A stretch of DNA of 64,000 nt from Zeugodacus cucurbitae (Eukaryota > Arthropoda > Insecta > Diptera > Tephritidae): the NCBI RefSeq assembly GCF_028554725.1, contig NC_071670.1, forward strand, positions 6,934,501 to 6,998,500, written 5' to 3'. Below the pieces are notes generated by a model, which was not told where the DNA came from, did no database searches, and was given only the letters and a program-made list of their open reading frames with translations. Positions within the stretch are counted from its first letter, which is position 1. The number at the start of each line of letters is the position of its first letter. Of the stretch, positions 1 to 12,490 are shown piece after piece. The position numbers were made by a program, and so were the translations under genes.

Positions 1-46
1 TTTTGGAAAAGTCATGGGTGAGGTTTAGGAATTATATAGGAATAAT

Positions 47-1235
47 TATACTCTCGCAACAAATGTTGCTAAAGAGAGTATTATAGTTTTGTTCACATAA
101 CGGTTGTTTGTAACACCCAAAACAAAATGAGTTAGATATAGGGTTATATATACCAAAGTGATCAGGGTGAAGAGTGGAGTTCAAATCCGACTTTCCGTCC
201 GTCCGTCCGTCTGTGCAAGCTGTAACTTGAGTAAAAATTAAGATATCTTGATGAAACTTGGCACACTTATTTCTTGGCACCATAGGAAGGTTGCTTTCGG
301 TCCACTGCCACGCCCACAAAATGGCGAAAACCGAAAACACATAAAGTGCCATAGCTAAGCCATAAATAAAGCTATGGAAATAAAATTTGGTATGAAGGAT
401 CGCACTATGAAGGGGCATATTTGGATGTAATTTTTTTGGAGAAGTGGGCGTGGCCCCGCCCCCTACTAAGTTTTTTGTACATATCTCGCAAACCAATGGA
501 GCTATATAATTCAAACTTTTTGCAGTCGTTTATTTAGCCACTTCCTAATACAGTCCAAAAATGAAAGAAATCGGATCATAACCACGCCCACCTCCCATAC
601 CAAAGTTAGCTTGAAAATTACTAAAAGTCGGTTTACTCACTAACGAAAAGCGTTAGAAACACTAAATTTCACATAAGAAATGACAGATGAAAGCTGCACT
701 CAGATTTTTTTACAAAGTAAAAAATGGGCGTGGCGTCGCCCACTTATGGGTCAAAAACCATATCTCAGGAACTACTCGACCGATTTCAATGAAACTTGGT
801 TTGTAATAGTTTCCTTACATCCCAATGATATGTTGTGAAAATAGGCCAAATCGCTTCACAACCACGCCTACTTCCTATATATCAGAACTTTGAAGACAAT
901 CTGGATCGTTTACTTTACAATATATAAAGTAAGCACTAGTGAAGATATCGGTGCAGAACTTTACACAAATACTATGCTTATAGTGTGGCAGCCCCATTCT
1001 AAAAATCGCCGAAATTGGACCATAGGTTTTCAAGGCCCCATATATCGAACACGAGGACCTCGGTGCTTCTAACCTAATATTATGGTTTCCAACTTTCAAT
1101 GGACTTTATGCAATATATATGACGAATATGTGGGTCAAATTGTGTATTATATAATATAAATAAAGTTAAATAAATAAATTGCGAGAGTATAAAATGTTCG
1201 GTTACACCCGAACTTAGCCCTTCCTTACTTGTTTT
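47..1235 (+). repeat. Dispersed 1.2 kb element, copy 1 (DINE-1/Helentron-like architecture)
   Basis: A near-complete copy of a repeat present three times here. The left end has tatactctcgcaac, which can fold on itself (GCAAC...GTTGC, CTCTC...GAGAG). A GTCC/GTCT tandem run lies at about 198-214, and the body carries repeated phrases such as cgcccac and atctcaggaact. Near the right end come ttgcgagagtata, inverted relative to the left end, and the hairpin GTTCGGTTACACCCGAAC, then cttacttgttttt. Subterminal inverted repeats, a GTCY microsatellite and a 3' hairpin are the layout of Drosophila DINE-1 non-autonomous Helentrons (known). Assigning this repeat to that class is inference, because at 1.2 kb it is longer than DINE-1. 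No coding capacity; ORFs across it are chance. Confidence 0.7.
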
Positions 1236-2954
1236 TTAATTATATATGAATCTTTGAATGCAACAGCTTTCTGATTTTTAGTTACACAAATTAAACTTTT
1301 TAGTACTGCTTTTGTACTAAAAAATTTTGGTAAAAAAAAAATTAGTTAAATTAGCACAAATTTGGCCCCAGTTTTTATGCAAACACTAGTTGAATTTATT
1401 ATGCCATGCTATTTGCTTTAATGAAAGTGTGTAAACCCACCAATTTCATAAATATTTGTCACCAAAAATTTGAATATTTTTCTCAAAAGAAAACTCTCCA
1501 AAGAAATATCACAAATAAATTTCGTAAAACGAGGGTCATGCAAATAACCGACTGCTTCATTAAAGCGCTTTGTAATTGCACGCCTCAACCGCACAAAATG
1601 TGCCGTCTGCAGACAGAATAGACTAGCTACTTGCCTGCGGTTAGCCATGTCGTATGCGCAACAAACAGTCATTACTTATATTATATGAGACTGAATTTTC
1701 TTATCGCAACACAAAGCAAAACGACCTTTACAACAAGCTAGCAACCAATGTGGCTGTTGGCGTTGACGACAAACACATTGACGTAAACACACACACACAC
1801 AAACATGTGTATGAGCATGAACATGTCAGTCAATTAAATGAGATTAAACTGTTGCTAACAGCGCCCAAACTGAGTATGACTATCTACCGACCGATTACAT
1901 CGTCTGCGTCATTTTAAGCGTAATTTATTAGGTGCAAGTGGGTTGGCAGCGTATATATTTCTGCATAAAGAGAGATATATGTAGGTATGCACTGCTAGTT
2001 AACTCATATTTCAAGCTGAGGGATGCCACCTTTTTAAGCGGTTTATTAGTGGCAGCAATTTTTATTGCTGTAAGAAATATATGTATTCGACCCACAGGGT
2101 TTGAGGTCAATAATTTGATGTCTTACAATAGGCTAATGCGCAAGTACTTGCAAACTGTCGCACGCTGCTCGCCTAAATGTAGACTACATAAAAACCGCAC
2201 ATAAAATTTAAGCAAATTTACCCAAAGTCTAGGGTGTTGAACTATAAGATTAGTAAGCTTGTAATGCCACAGCACACATAAAAATTGTTATTGTGGCAGC
2301 AAGCAGAAAGGGCGCATGGCAAGCAGCTGAGGGTTAGAGGAGGTTAAAGGAGAGCATCATAGCATTCAAGTAGCATGTAAGCAGCACAATAACGGTAAAC
2401 GTACAAACTTTGTGATAAAAGCAAGCAAAGAGAAGGCAATAACTACAACAACAGCGAGTATACTGTGACCCTAAATGATTTTAATGGTGGTTTAATGTTT
2501 GCCACTGACAGGCAGCAGAAAGAAAATACATTTTTTCCTACAAATAAAATGAGTTTAAAGCAACTGCGGGAGAAAGAAAATTTTTGAAATATTGATGCTT
2601 ATGTTAAAGTCGAAAAAAACAACATTTGTGGCAAGTAAAAGCGTGCAACTATGCTTCGGCAAACATATTTACAAGGACCTTAACGATGAATGCGCATATT
2701 AATGGACCAATTAAGATGCTGATATATTTTACAAGATGACTATGCTAACGAGGCACAACAACAAGAACAAAGCAATAATAACAATAATAGCAACAATAAG
2801 AAGGCAATAACAAAAAAATTAACAACAAAATTTAAAAATGTGAATCAAACTCAATTTGAGGGCATGACTGACATGAAAGTCAACATACAAATGTACTACA
2901 TAATACACCGTTATTTGTGTGTAAAGCGTGTCTAGATGACTTCTAAAGCATTTG
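1236..2954. other. Non-coding stretch upstream of the channel exons
   Basis: No supportable gene. It holds a short (ca)n run near 1786-1800 and, at about 1298-1325, a pair of TTTTAGTACT/TGTACTAAAA sequences like those that fill 12-14.5 kb. Short ORFs here have no family resemblance and low-complexity composition. Confidence 0.5.
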
Positions 2955-3955
2955 ATTGGACACTCAAACTGATATAAACTGGTATAAAAGTGAATATAAA
3001 AATACAAAACTGTCTGTAGTTGTTAAATATGCATAAAACTGAAACTGGTATAAACTGGTATAAATATTTTGAAAACGATTTATGTCGCATTAACAGCAGA
3101 AGAAGGCATTTTACAAAAAATTTGGTGAAAAATACCAACTGATATAAACTGGTATAAATATTTTGAAAACTATTTATGCCATATTAAGAGAAAAATACGC
3201 CGTTATACCAAATATTTAGTAAAAATAACACAATTTGACAACTGGTATAAACTAATATGAACTGGTATAAATTGAATTTTCAATTTCGAAGTTCTCTTTA
3301 CTTTTCAAACTATTATTCAATCTTCACAAAATATTTTCGTGCTGTTTTTCTATTATCCACTTCATTCCATTAGAATTTCTTCCTAAATAGTCGCAATTTT
3401 ATTTTCAACAGTTTTTCCTAATTTAGTTGTTATGACATTAGCTTTGCTGCTAGTTTTGTAGCGTGCGAGCATAAAAGTGAATGTAAAGTTACAAAAAGGT
3501 CAGCAGTTGCTAAATATTCATAAAACTGAAACTGGTATAAACTGGTATAAATATTTTGAAAACGATTTATGTCATTTTAAGAATAAAATACGGCATTAAA
3601 CCAAATATTTGGTAAAAAATAACAGAAATTGGTAACTGGTATAAACTAATATCAACTGGTATAAATTGTATTTTCGAAATTTCGAAATTCTCTTTAATTT
3701 TCAAACTTCACAAAATATTTTCTTGCTGCCTTTCTATTACCCACTTCATTCCATTAGAATATCTTGTTAAACATTCGCAATTTTATTTCCAACAGCTAAT
3801 CTTAATTTTGTTCTTATGACATTAGCTTTGCTGCCATATGAACAGCATTATTTTGCTCATTATATCAAATATTTACCAAAATACCAAATATATAGTATAA
3901 CTAACTAATTTGTTGTCAGCTGGTATAAACTGGTATAAATTGCAATTTCATGATT
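2955..3955. repeat. Diverged direct repeat with ACTGGTATAAA boxes
   Basis: Two long diverged copies, about 2981-3470 and 3471-3840. Both contain the doublet ACTGGTATAAACTGGTATAA followed by atattttgaaaac, then caaatatttrgtaaaa, then cactTCATTCCATTAGAAT and a tail with gacattagctttgctgc. A further pair of ACTGGTATAA boxes lies at about 3920-3945. A third copy of the tail is at 6171-6345. The function is unknown; it looks like an old tandem duplication or satellite remnant. Confidence 0.75.
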
Positions 3956-4969
3956 GAAGATAAATTTAAGTTGATTTCAATACAGTTAATACATTTCAGC
4001 ATAATTGTAATGTAAATATGTTAAGAAGATTGCTACATATCAGACTAAATCCCCCAAAAAAGGCGTATGAACAAGCAAATGACGAAATAACTAACTTGAA
4101 TTAGAATTCTTTGATGTCTGCGCTAAACAAGCAACAAAACACACGTAATTATAGAGTCCCAAAAAAATAACAAAGACACAGTATAACCGAATAAAACATT
4201 CAAACAGCCATTACACAATTGTTAAAGTTACCATTTAACGACAGTCAAAAGACCAAAAGAACATGAACCTGCTCAGTTTGAGCAAATTTTGCGTTTGCCT
4301 ACGATTTTTTTTTGCGCTGCGTCTTTTACGACCGCTTACTTATTGTCATTATTGCTTCTTTAATTTGCTTGATAAATAGCGCCGTTATTATTGTTGCTTT
4401 ATCGCTACCGCCCCGTTGTACTGTTAATGCGTTAATTAAGCGTGCGCCGAGACCTACTTTCTTGATTACATAGTATTATTGAGGGTGTTTCTTATGCAAT
4501 CAACATTGCGTATGCGCAACTAATAGACTGTTATCTAGACTAAGTAAAGTAGGTACATACAGACAATTTTTATTTGGCTAAGCTGCTTAGTGAGTTGATT
4601 AAGCAATTTCTGCTTCAGTGTGGTGTAAATAAGTATTTGCGCGGTGACAAATTGAGTGTGGAAGAATGCAGGCAGAAATTTCGAGAAGTAATTACATAGA
4701 AGACGTTCGTAATGGTTGTGTGGATATTGAGTGCTTTTCTGCATGGTTTGAGGTTTGTTCAAGAAAACTGTAAGGAGAATAAAACTTTCAACAAATTTCT
4801 TAAAACCAAAAAATAGTATACTAATTTGTTCTTCTAAAAAAAAATTGACCTTAAGTGTTCGCTCAACAAACTTGACTTGATTTGCCTCATGATGACAACA
4901 AACCTGACTTTATGTAACCTCTCCAATATAGTTGACCTCACGTCACCTCTCCTAATGTAAACAAGCTTT
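3956..4969. other. Non-coding stretch
   Basis: AT-rich sequence with no supportable gene, RNA gene or mobile element. Confidence 0.45.
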
Positions 4970-5925
4970 TGGATGGGCTCTGGCTGGTCTTAATAATTTC
5001 ATGTTGGGCTCAATAATCTCTAGCTGGGCTCAATAATCTCTAGCTGTATCAATAAGCTCATCCCATTGAGCTCAATAATCTCTGACTGAGCTAATCAACC
5101 TCTGGCTGAGTTCAATATCATCGGATTGGGTTCAATAACCTCTGGTTAAGCTCAATAAATGGGCTCAACGATCTCTAGCTATAACCTCTAGCTGGACTCA
5201 ATAATCTCTGACTGGGCTCAGTAACTTCTGGCTAGACTCAATATCCTCGGATTGGGTTCAAAAACCTCTGGTTGAGCTCAATTACCTCTGGCTGTGATAA
5301 ATAAACTCTGGCTAAGCTCAATAACCTCTGGCTGGGCTCAATTATCTCTGGCTGAGCTCAATAACTTTTAGCTGGACTCAATAGCCTCTAGCTCGCCTGA
5401 ATAACATCTGGCTGGGCTCAATAACCTCTAACTGGACTTAATAACCTATGTTTGGGCTCAATAATCTCTAGCTGGGGTCAACGACCTTTGGTTGAGCTCT
5501 AAAACCTCTGGCTGTGATAAATAATTAATGGCTGAGCTCAATAATCTGACTGGGTTCTATAATCTCTCGCTAAGCTCATTAATCTGGCTGAGCTCAATAA
5601 TCTGACTGGGTTCTATAATCTCTCGCTAAGCTCATTAATCTGACTGAGCTCAATAATCTCTGGGGCTGAGCTCAATAACCTCTAGCTGGACTCAATAATC
5701 TCTGACTGGGCTCAGTAACTTCTGGCTAGGCTCAATTTCCTCGGATTAGGTTCAATAACCTCTGGTTGAGCTCAATAACTTCTGCCTGGGCTAAATAATC
5801 TTTAAATGGGCTCAATAACATCTGGCTGGGCTCAATAACCTCTCACTGGATTCAATAATTTCATGGTTTTTCCGTTCAATAACCTCCGCCTGGGCTCAAT
5901 AAACTCTGAATGAAGTTATTGACAT
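4970..5925. repeat. Minisatellite, 20-bp unit
   Basis: Nearly 1 kb of imperfect tandem copies of a 20-bp unit, TGGGCTCAATAATCTCTAGC and variants such as CTGAGCTCAATAACCTCTGG. Adjacent copies at about 5004-5045 are almost identical, while most differ at several positions and a few have indels. A longer segment (tctgactgggttctataatctctcgctaagctc) is duplicated at about 5545-5640, showing higher-order duplication. Many units contain GAGCTC. Non-coding. Confidence 0.9.
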
Positions 5926-6170
5926 TCTGGCTAGATCATTTTAAGGATTTATTTTACAGATTGCCCAATATTTTCTGAAAGAAGTCATTCTAAGGTATTG
6001 AGTTCTTTATATTCTATATATTGGGGCACGAAAAGTTATAGTCTCTCAGTTTTATCTCAGAAGAGAAGTATATTTCGTATGTTTCTTACATTCGACTTCC
6101 CTTTTGCTTCACGTAGCAACTTTGTGATTCCCTTAGTGGCAATAACGATACTTTAAATCTACTTTTCGAA

Positions 6171-6345
6171 CTTCACAAAATAATTTTCGTGCAGCTTTTC
6201 TATTATCCACTTCATTCCATTACAATTTCTTCCGAAACTTTTGCAATATTTTTTTTTTTTCACTCACCATTGTTGCTGTTGTGGCATTAGGTTTGTTGCA
6301 ACAAACAGCAAGTTTCGTAGCGCGTACAAAACAACTTAAAAGCGT
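6171..6345. repeat. Third copy of the 3.3-3.5 kb tail repeat
   Basis: Sequence from cttcacaaaataattttcgtgcag through cacttcattccattacaa to a gtggcattaggtttgttg segment matches the tails at about 3320-3470 and 3715-3840. The 20-bp minisatellite lies between this copy and the other two. Confidence 0.65.
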
Positions 6346-7870
6346 GTGTAAGAAAAGAAACAAAAGCACTGTTTTTTTTAGAAAACTTTTATAATACAAA
6401 CAAACAGATTTTAATGCTGCCACTTGTTGTTGCCAGCGTTACAACGCTACAAGGTTGGCTAGCCTTAACTATTTCTGTTACTACTAACTTCTTTGCAAAT
6501 AGCGTAAAACTTTTTAGTACAGGTGTTAGGGTTGGGCGGGCGTGGGGTGTGTGTAATTGAAAACTTGTTGCGTCGCTGCAGAGACTTTGAAGCAGTTTGT
6601 AATTTAAGGAAATGGAAACAAAGCAAGTTAAGTGAAGAGAAAAGAGCAAGTAATGTGATAGCAAATGAGATTGGCACTCAAGCAAAGTGGTATTGAAGGA
6701 AGAAATCGAAAGAGCATGGCACTTAAATTCGACTAGTTTACTGAACAGAGAAACGTTTGCGTGTGGCGCTGAAACTAACTGAAAAAAATATAAAAATACA
6801 CACAAAGTGACAATTTTATGTGGTTTATGCCATAATAATAACAATTATATTAGTAATAACATGCCAGCGGGCAATTAGTGACAATAAATGACGCATATTG
6901 CTGACTAAGTGGCGTACGTGGCGTATGAGTAACGACGCAGTCAGAGGCGAAAATATGAAAAATCATATAGATCAACAACAAAAACAGCTATATAGAAAGT
7001 ATATAACATGTCAACAACAACAAAAACACACTTTTCCACTTCCGCATATACTCCCACCCTCATCTATATACATACATATGTAGGTACATTCCTTTGCGCC
7101 GACGTCATTGCTTGCACTGGCTAGTCAAATAATTTGTTTAAGCTTTTGGTGAAAGTATAAAGAAATCAAAGGCGATAAAATCAAATTTATGTCATACGAA
7201 AAAAGCATTGTAGGCGTGTAAAAATAACGCTACGTTAGCATATGGCTGGGGTTACATATAAATATGCATACATACATATGGTGATAGTACCATGTATATT
7301 CTATATGCATATGTATCTGTACGTACATATTGATTGTTTGTAAATAATTTCCGTTGAGGTCAACAAATATGTTGACGACATTGTTGTAGCTGTCATTGTC
7401 AACATGAGCAGTATTACTTGTATGGCAAGTAATAAAAATAAAGTGGTGAAACGCCTAAAAGTAGACAATGAAATGGCAATTAAGCTAGGAAAAGTGTACA
7501 ACAAAACGCTTTAATGTTTAATATATGATGGAATTATTGCCTAAAAGTGCTAAAACAAAAACAACAGTATTCATATTTTTTTACAAGATCTACAGAGAAT
7601 GCTTAAAAGAGCGGACAAAATAACTAAAATTGTAAAAATTTTTGAACTTTTCTTGAATATTAAATTTTCATATTTTCATGGAATTTTTCATGTTACGGAA
7701 TTACAATAAAATTCAATGGACAATATTATATAACATTAAAAATCCAAAAAATAAAAAAAAAAATATATAAAAAATAAAAATAAAAAATAAATATAAAAAA
7801 TATTTCTTTTCTTAAATTTTTGTAGAAAAATATTCACTAGAAATTTTTGTTTAAAATTCGTTTCCCTTTT
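6346..7870. other. Non-coding stretch
   Basis: No supportable gene. Minus-strand ORFs at 6220-6844 have no recognisable domain. Short catacata-type runs near 7060-7320 are simple sequence. Confidence 0.45.
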
Positions 7871-8183
7871 TATAGTCTCGCAACAAAAGTTGCTAAGAGA
7901 GTATTATAGTTTTGTTTACATAACGGTTGTTTGTAACTCATAAAACTAAACGAGTTGGTTATATATATCAAAATGAGCAGGGTGACGAGACGAGTCAAAA
8001 TCCGAATGTCTGTCTGTCCGTCCGTCCGTGCAAGCTGTAACTTGAGTAAAACTGGGGATATCCTAATGAAACTTGGAACACATGTTCCTTGGCACCCTGA
8101 GGAGGTTGCTTTCGAAAATGGGCAAAATCGGTCCACTGCCACGCCCACAAAATGGTGGAAACCGAAAACCTATACAGTGACAT

Positions 8184-9733
8184 AGGTTAGGTTAGTAGGC
8201 AGATCTCTGTAAAAAAACAGAAGATCTCACTTATACAGCCTTGGAGCTGTCCATTGTGGTACCAATAAAACTCCCTGTGGATCAAAGACCTTTAGGATTC
8301 AGCAAAACGCTTGGAATCCGATACAAATTTCTTAAGACGGCTAATATCGATTCTAGCCAGTTCGCTAGGATCGCCGAAAAAGGGCCTCCCGAGGTGTTTC
8401 AACCTCAGTATGGCAAAAGCTGGACAATGAAGAAGGAAATGCTTAGATGATTCCATCTCACCTTCCTCCATACAGCTTTGGCAACTTGCATCTGTCACGA
8501 TCCCAAGTCTCACCGCATGGGTACCCATTGGACAATGTCCAGTAAGCACACCCATGATGACGCTAAGATGGACCCTGTCCAGAGAAAGCAGTTGAAAGGA
8601 CCGCTTACGTTCAACAGAGGGCCAAAAGGACCTCGCCACTGCACAAGTACTGGTAGTAGACCAGCGTTTGACGAGCTCATGCGTAGTCTGCATGTCCAGC
8701 GCTCCTGCGCAGGTGGACCATGGACTACCAATACGCTCCCATTCCGACGTCAATGTAGCTAGGGTACCCTCCCTTGCAAGCTTGTCCGCTATACAGTTAC
8801 CATCGAATCCAATGCCAGTATTGCCGCCCTGCTGTCGGAGTGAATACATACCTCTCTAAAAGAGGTCACCAGACGGAGCAGTGCGTCCACTGCCACTTTA
8901 ATCGCAGCGACCTCTGCTTGGAAGACACTACAGTAGTCAGGTAGCCTAAAGCTGGTATTGATAGAGAGCTTTCTGCAGAAAACTCCCCCACCCACCTTTC
9001 CCCTTAGCCTCGATCCATCCGTGAAAAATCTGACTGCACTTCTCCTCCATTGACTTCTTCCTTCCCACATATCCCTCGTAAGTAAATGTGCAGAGAAGAA
9101 ACCTCTCGGGGACGGTTCCGCGGTGCAGTGGTCCAAGTAGTCAGGGATGCAATCGAACCGACGGAGAATTTCAGAATGTCCCTGCTTGGGACCGATCATG
9201 TACCCAGCGTCTCTGAGTCTGACAGCGACCTTTGCCGCAGTGCATCTACCGGCGATATCCACAGGTGCGACGTGTAAGATAGCATTCAAAGCCATAGTTG
9301 GTGTTATTCTTAGCGCTCCACTGATTCCAATGAGAGCTGCTCTTTGGACACGCTCCAGCTTCTTAGCTAGTGTGACTTTCTCGAGTGCCCTCCACCAGAC
9401 GACAACGCCATAGAGCATTATAGGTTTAATAATGGTCTCATACAACCATAAAACCACTTTCGGTGAGAGGCCCCACCATTTTCCAATAACCCCTCTACAG
9501 CAGTAAAGAGCTACCGAAGCCTTTCTTACCCTCTCCTCAATGTTCGGCTTCCATGAGAGCTTCCTATCAAGAATAAGCCACAGGTATTTAACCTTGTCCG
9601 CAGGTTGCAGACTGGAGCCTCCCAATGAGGGGAGAGTTGCATTAGGAATTTTATATCTTCTAGTGAATAAGACGAGTTCCGTTTTACTCGGGTTTATGGC
9701 CAAGCCACTTCTATGCATGTGTCATAACTATGT
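8184..9733 (-). mobile_element. 5'-truncated non-LTR (LINE) retrotransposon nested in the dispersed element
   Basis: The insertion is bracketed by tacagtgacata (8173-8184) and tacagtgtcata (9734-9745), a 12-bp target duplication with one mismatch. The host repeat is continuous once it is removed. On the minus strand the element reads from just after the reverse transcriptase active site through an RNase H domain to a Cys/His C-terminus. Its 3' end is CCTAACCTAACC. It is 5' truncated, as is usual for LINEs. An RNase H domain after the RT places it among I, R1 or LOA-like clades (inference). Confidence 0.88.
8292..9718 (-). pseudogene. Reverse transcriptase C-terminus plus RNase H remnant of the LINE
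   Basis: Read on the minus strand from 9718. It opens with GLAINPSKTELVLFTRR, the conserved block immediately downstream of the RT YxDD box, which is itself missing. The RT thumb region follows (KYLWLILDRKLSWKPNIEER, then LERVQRAALIGISGALR). The RNase H domain shows FFTDGS, FQAEVAAIK and HSDSRAAILAL, giving the catalytic D-E-D residues. At about 8790-8849 the frame shifts; the second frame (8849-8292) carries GNCIADKLAREG and then a CQSC...H...C finger-like C-terminus. Truncation and the frame break make it inactive. A related copy is at 45.8 kb. Confidence 0.88.
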
Positions 9734-10864
9734 TACAGTGTCATAACTAAGCCATAAATAAAGTTATGAAAATGAAATTTGGAACATAGGATCCCATTAG
9801 GGAGAGGCACATTTGGATGTATTTTTTTTGGAAAAGTGGGCGTGACTCCACCCCAAATAGGTTTTTTGTAAATAACTCGCAAACCAATAAAGCTATATAA
9901 ACCAAACTTTCTGCAGCCGTTTATTTTAGCCATTTCCTTATACAGTCCAAAAATGAAATGAAATGAAATCGGATAATAACCACGCCCACCTCCCATACAA
10001 AGGTTAGGTTGAAAATTACTAAAAGTGCGTTAATTCACTAACGAAAAACGTCAGAAACACCAAATTTTACATAAGAAATGGCAGATGAAAGCTGCACTCA
10101 GATTTTTTTAAAAATGGAAAATGGGCGTGGCGTCGTCTACTTATGGGTCAAAAACCATATCTCAGGAACTACTCGACCGATTTCAATGAAATTCGATATA
10201 TAATATTTTCTTGACACCCTGATGACACGTGTGAAAAATGGACGAAATTGGTTCACAACCACGACAACTTCCCATATAATTCATTTTTGAATTTCATCTT
10301 ATTCCTTCACTTTATAATATATACATTAGGAACCAATGAAGATAGCGAAATAAAACTTTACACAAACACTATATATGATCAGTTGCATCACTTGTGAAAA
10401 AATTGACAAAATCGAACCATGACTTTTCAAGGCCCCTGATATCGAACATGTAGAACTCAGTGCCTAGGGGTAAGTTTTCCCCGAAAATATATTTAGGTAA
10501 ATCCATCAGATATTTTAATGTAATTCATTCCCTCTGAATTTTTTTCTTATAACAGTTTCTCTCTGTACCTGAAATGGTAAAAATCGGGTCATAACTTCCC
10601 CCAGATCCCATATACCTAATTATAAGCAAAATTAAATTAAGTATAGTCTTCGATACATTGTATCTTGGTGGTGAAAACGAGTGAAATCGGTTTAGGAATT
10701 ACCTCAGTCCCCATATACTATTTATGATAATTTTCGTTATTCTATTGAACTTTATACCCAATATATGGGTCGACTTGTGTTATCTTTATAAAATTACATT
10801 AATAAATTGCGAGAGTATAAAAAGATCGGTTACACCCGAACTTAGCTCTTCCTTACTTGTTTTT

Positions 10865-12050
10865 GGTTATATTTTTTAGTCAACTGTAATCAATATTACG
10901 CTTGAAAATATTTTCTTGTATTTAAAAGGAGTTTTCAGTTATATTTTGACAATTTCCATTTTTCCGGATCTTCCGACATTAATTTAAAATACATATATAT
11001 TTACAAACATAAAGCATCCACGCACTTCAATTTCTCATTTAATTTCGCTAAAAGCTTTCATAACTCAGCGTTCAATGAACTGCTAAGAGCCGCATATGTA
11101 GCACAAAAACTCCGCTAGCATATTTGCATACATTGGCGCAAACCAAAGTGACATGCATGAATTTAAACACACACACACACACATACATACATATTGATAT
11201 GTAAATCAAATATATTTTTTTATGAGTGTAAGCATATCACATACATACATACACACAAACAACAAATCTGATATGTGAATTTATGCGGGGTATCATATTT
11301 ATTTGCTGTGCGACAACTTTATGAGGCATAAATTGCCAATGCAAACCAAAAAAAAAACGAAAAAAAGCAGAATTACATAACATGAAATGCTCGTAAATAA
11401 ATAAATCGCGATGCTGATATGTTGGCCAGGAAAGCCATAAAAGATATGAACAAGGAAAGTGAGCAATAAATTACCAATACACATATAGACGCACATGCCC
11501 AAACAGCCCTTAATATATAACAAAAACAACAAAAAAACCAAAACTCACATTGACAAGATAAAAGCGTCAATGACACAAAGGTAGCGCCGGAAGTGGGAGG
11601 GGGGGGGGGGGGGGGGGGGGGGGCGGTGAAGCATATATGAATGTATGCTAGAAGTAAGAGGTCTGTTGCGCTGCTGCTAATAAGCACTCGTTGGCATAGC
11701 TAATGTGTGATTTTAGCATTTGTTGCGCGTTTCGGTTTCATGTCTATCTTTGTCGTTATGCTTGCGGTTTTGTTGCTCGCTGATGCCTGACTTTTTGTGG
11801 CTTGATGGATGGTTGGGTGAGCGCCTGAGGGAATTTCGCCTTTTAATGGTTTACCGTTTTACATTTTCATCAAAACCTACCCTCCCCGCCGGTTATTGCC
11901 GCCGTTTGTCATTTTGTTGTGTGATAGCTGTGCTTATGTTATGTGACAGTCAGCAGCTTAATTAAGTGGGTGCGTCAATGTTATTGATACTTTTATTAAA
12001 AGCGGCGCACAACAGTGGGTATAACTGGGCGATTTGAGTGGTGAATGTTA
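10865..12050. other. Non-coding stretch with simple repeats
   Basis: No gene supported. It contains a (ca)n run near 11168-11182, catacata runs, and a pure guanine run (separate entry). ORFs crossing the G run translate to poly-proline and are artefacts. Confidence 0.5.
11599..11623 (+). repeat. Poly-G tract of 25 guanines
   Basis: An uninterrupted run of 25 G, preceded by gtggga and followed by cgg, in an AT-rich setting. It could form a G-quadruplex. Mononucleotide runs of this length are also prone to length error in assembly. Confidence 0.85.
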
Positions 12051-12059
12051 AGTACAAAA

Positions 12060-12490
12060 AAAATAATAATTAAATAAGGGTTGATATGTGGTAAAATTGT
12101 GGTAAATGAAACGTTAAAATTTCGGCTAAAATTACAAATAAATTTTAGTAGAAAAATTTTAGTACTTAATTTTTAGTGCTAATACAATTTGTATAATTCT
12201 GTTAAAAATATATGAAGAAAATTTTTTAGTACTAATTTTTTTTGGTACTAATCAAATTTCCATAAAAATGCTAAAAATGTAATGTGATTGTGGTTACTGT
12301 CATAATTGGTAAACAAAATTTTAGTACAACACTTTTAGTACTAATTTTTTTAATACATTTTAGTACTAAAAACTTATATTTTCATAATTTCAATAAAATT
12401 TCTAAACAGTTCTAACAAAAAATTTTTTGAGTACTAAGAACCAAAATTTTTAGTACTAAACATTCTTTCTACTTTTTAGAACTAAGAACG
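12060..12490. repeat. Field of TTTAGTACTAAA palindromes, left part
   Basis: Many copies of TTTTAGTACTAA and half-copies (TTTTAGTAC, GTACTAAAA) at intervals of roughly 50-100 bp in very AT-rich sequence. The field resumes at 13,695-14,470, on the other side of the Tc1 element, and again at 16,200-17,150. The palindrome TTTAGTACTAAA contains the GTAC core. Confidence 0.75.

Larger units (their letters stand above)
7871..10864 (+). repeat. Dispersed 1.2 kb element, copy 2, split by a retrotransposon
   Basis: Same family and orientation as copy 1. The left part 7871-8183 includes the folded left end, the GTCY run near 8008-8029 and the gccactgccacgcccac phrase. The right part, about 9746-10864, resumes at ataactaagccataaataaag and ends with ttgcgagagtata, a GATCGGTTACACCCGAAC hairpin variant and ccttacttgttttt. 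Its 3' half diverges from copies 1 and 3, so it belongs to a different subfamily. The interruption is the non-LTR retrotransposon at 8184-9733. Confidence 0.75.

Noticed and set aside
32..514. 160-residue minus-strand ORF
   Set aside because: It lies inside the dispersed 1.2 kb repeat, and short ORFs (875-1099, 22831-23055) occur in other copies only because the DNA is repeated. No domain and no intact equivalent in every copy.
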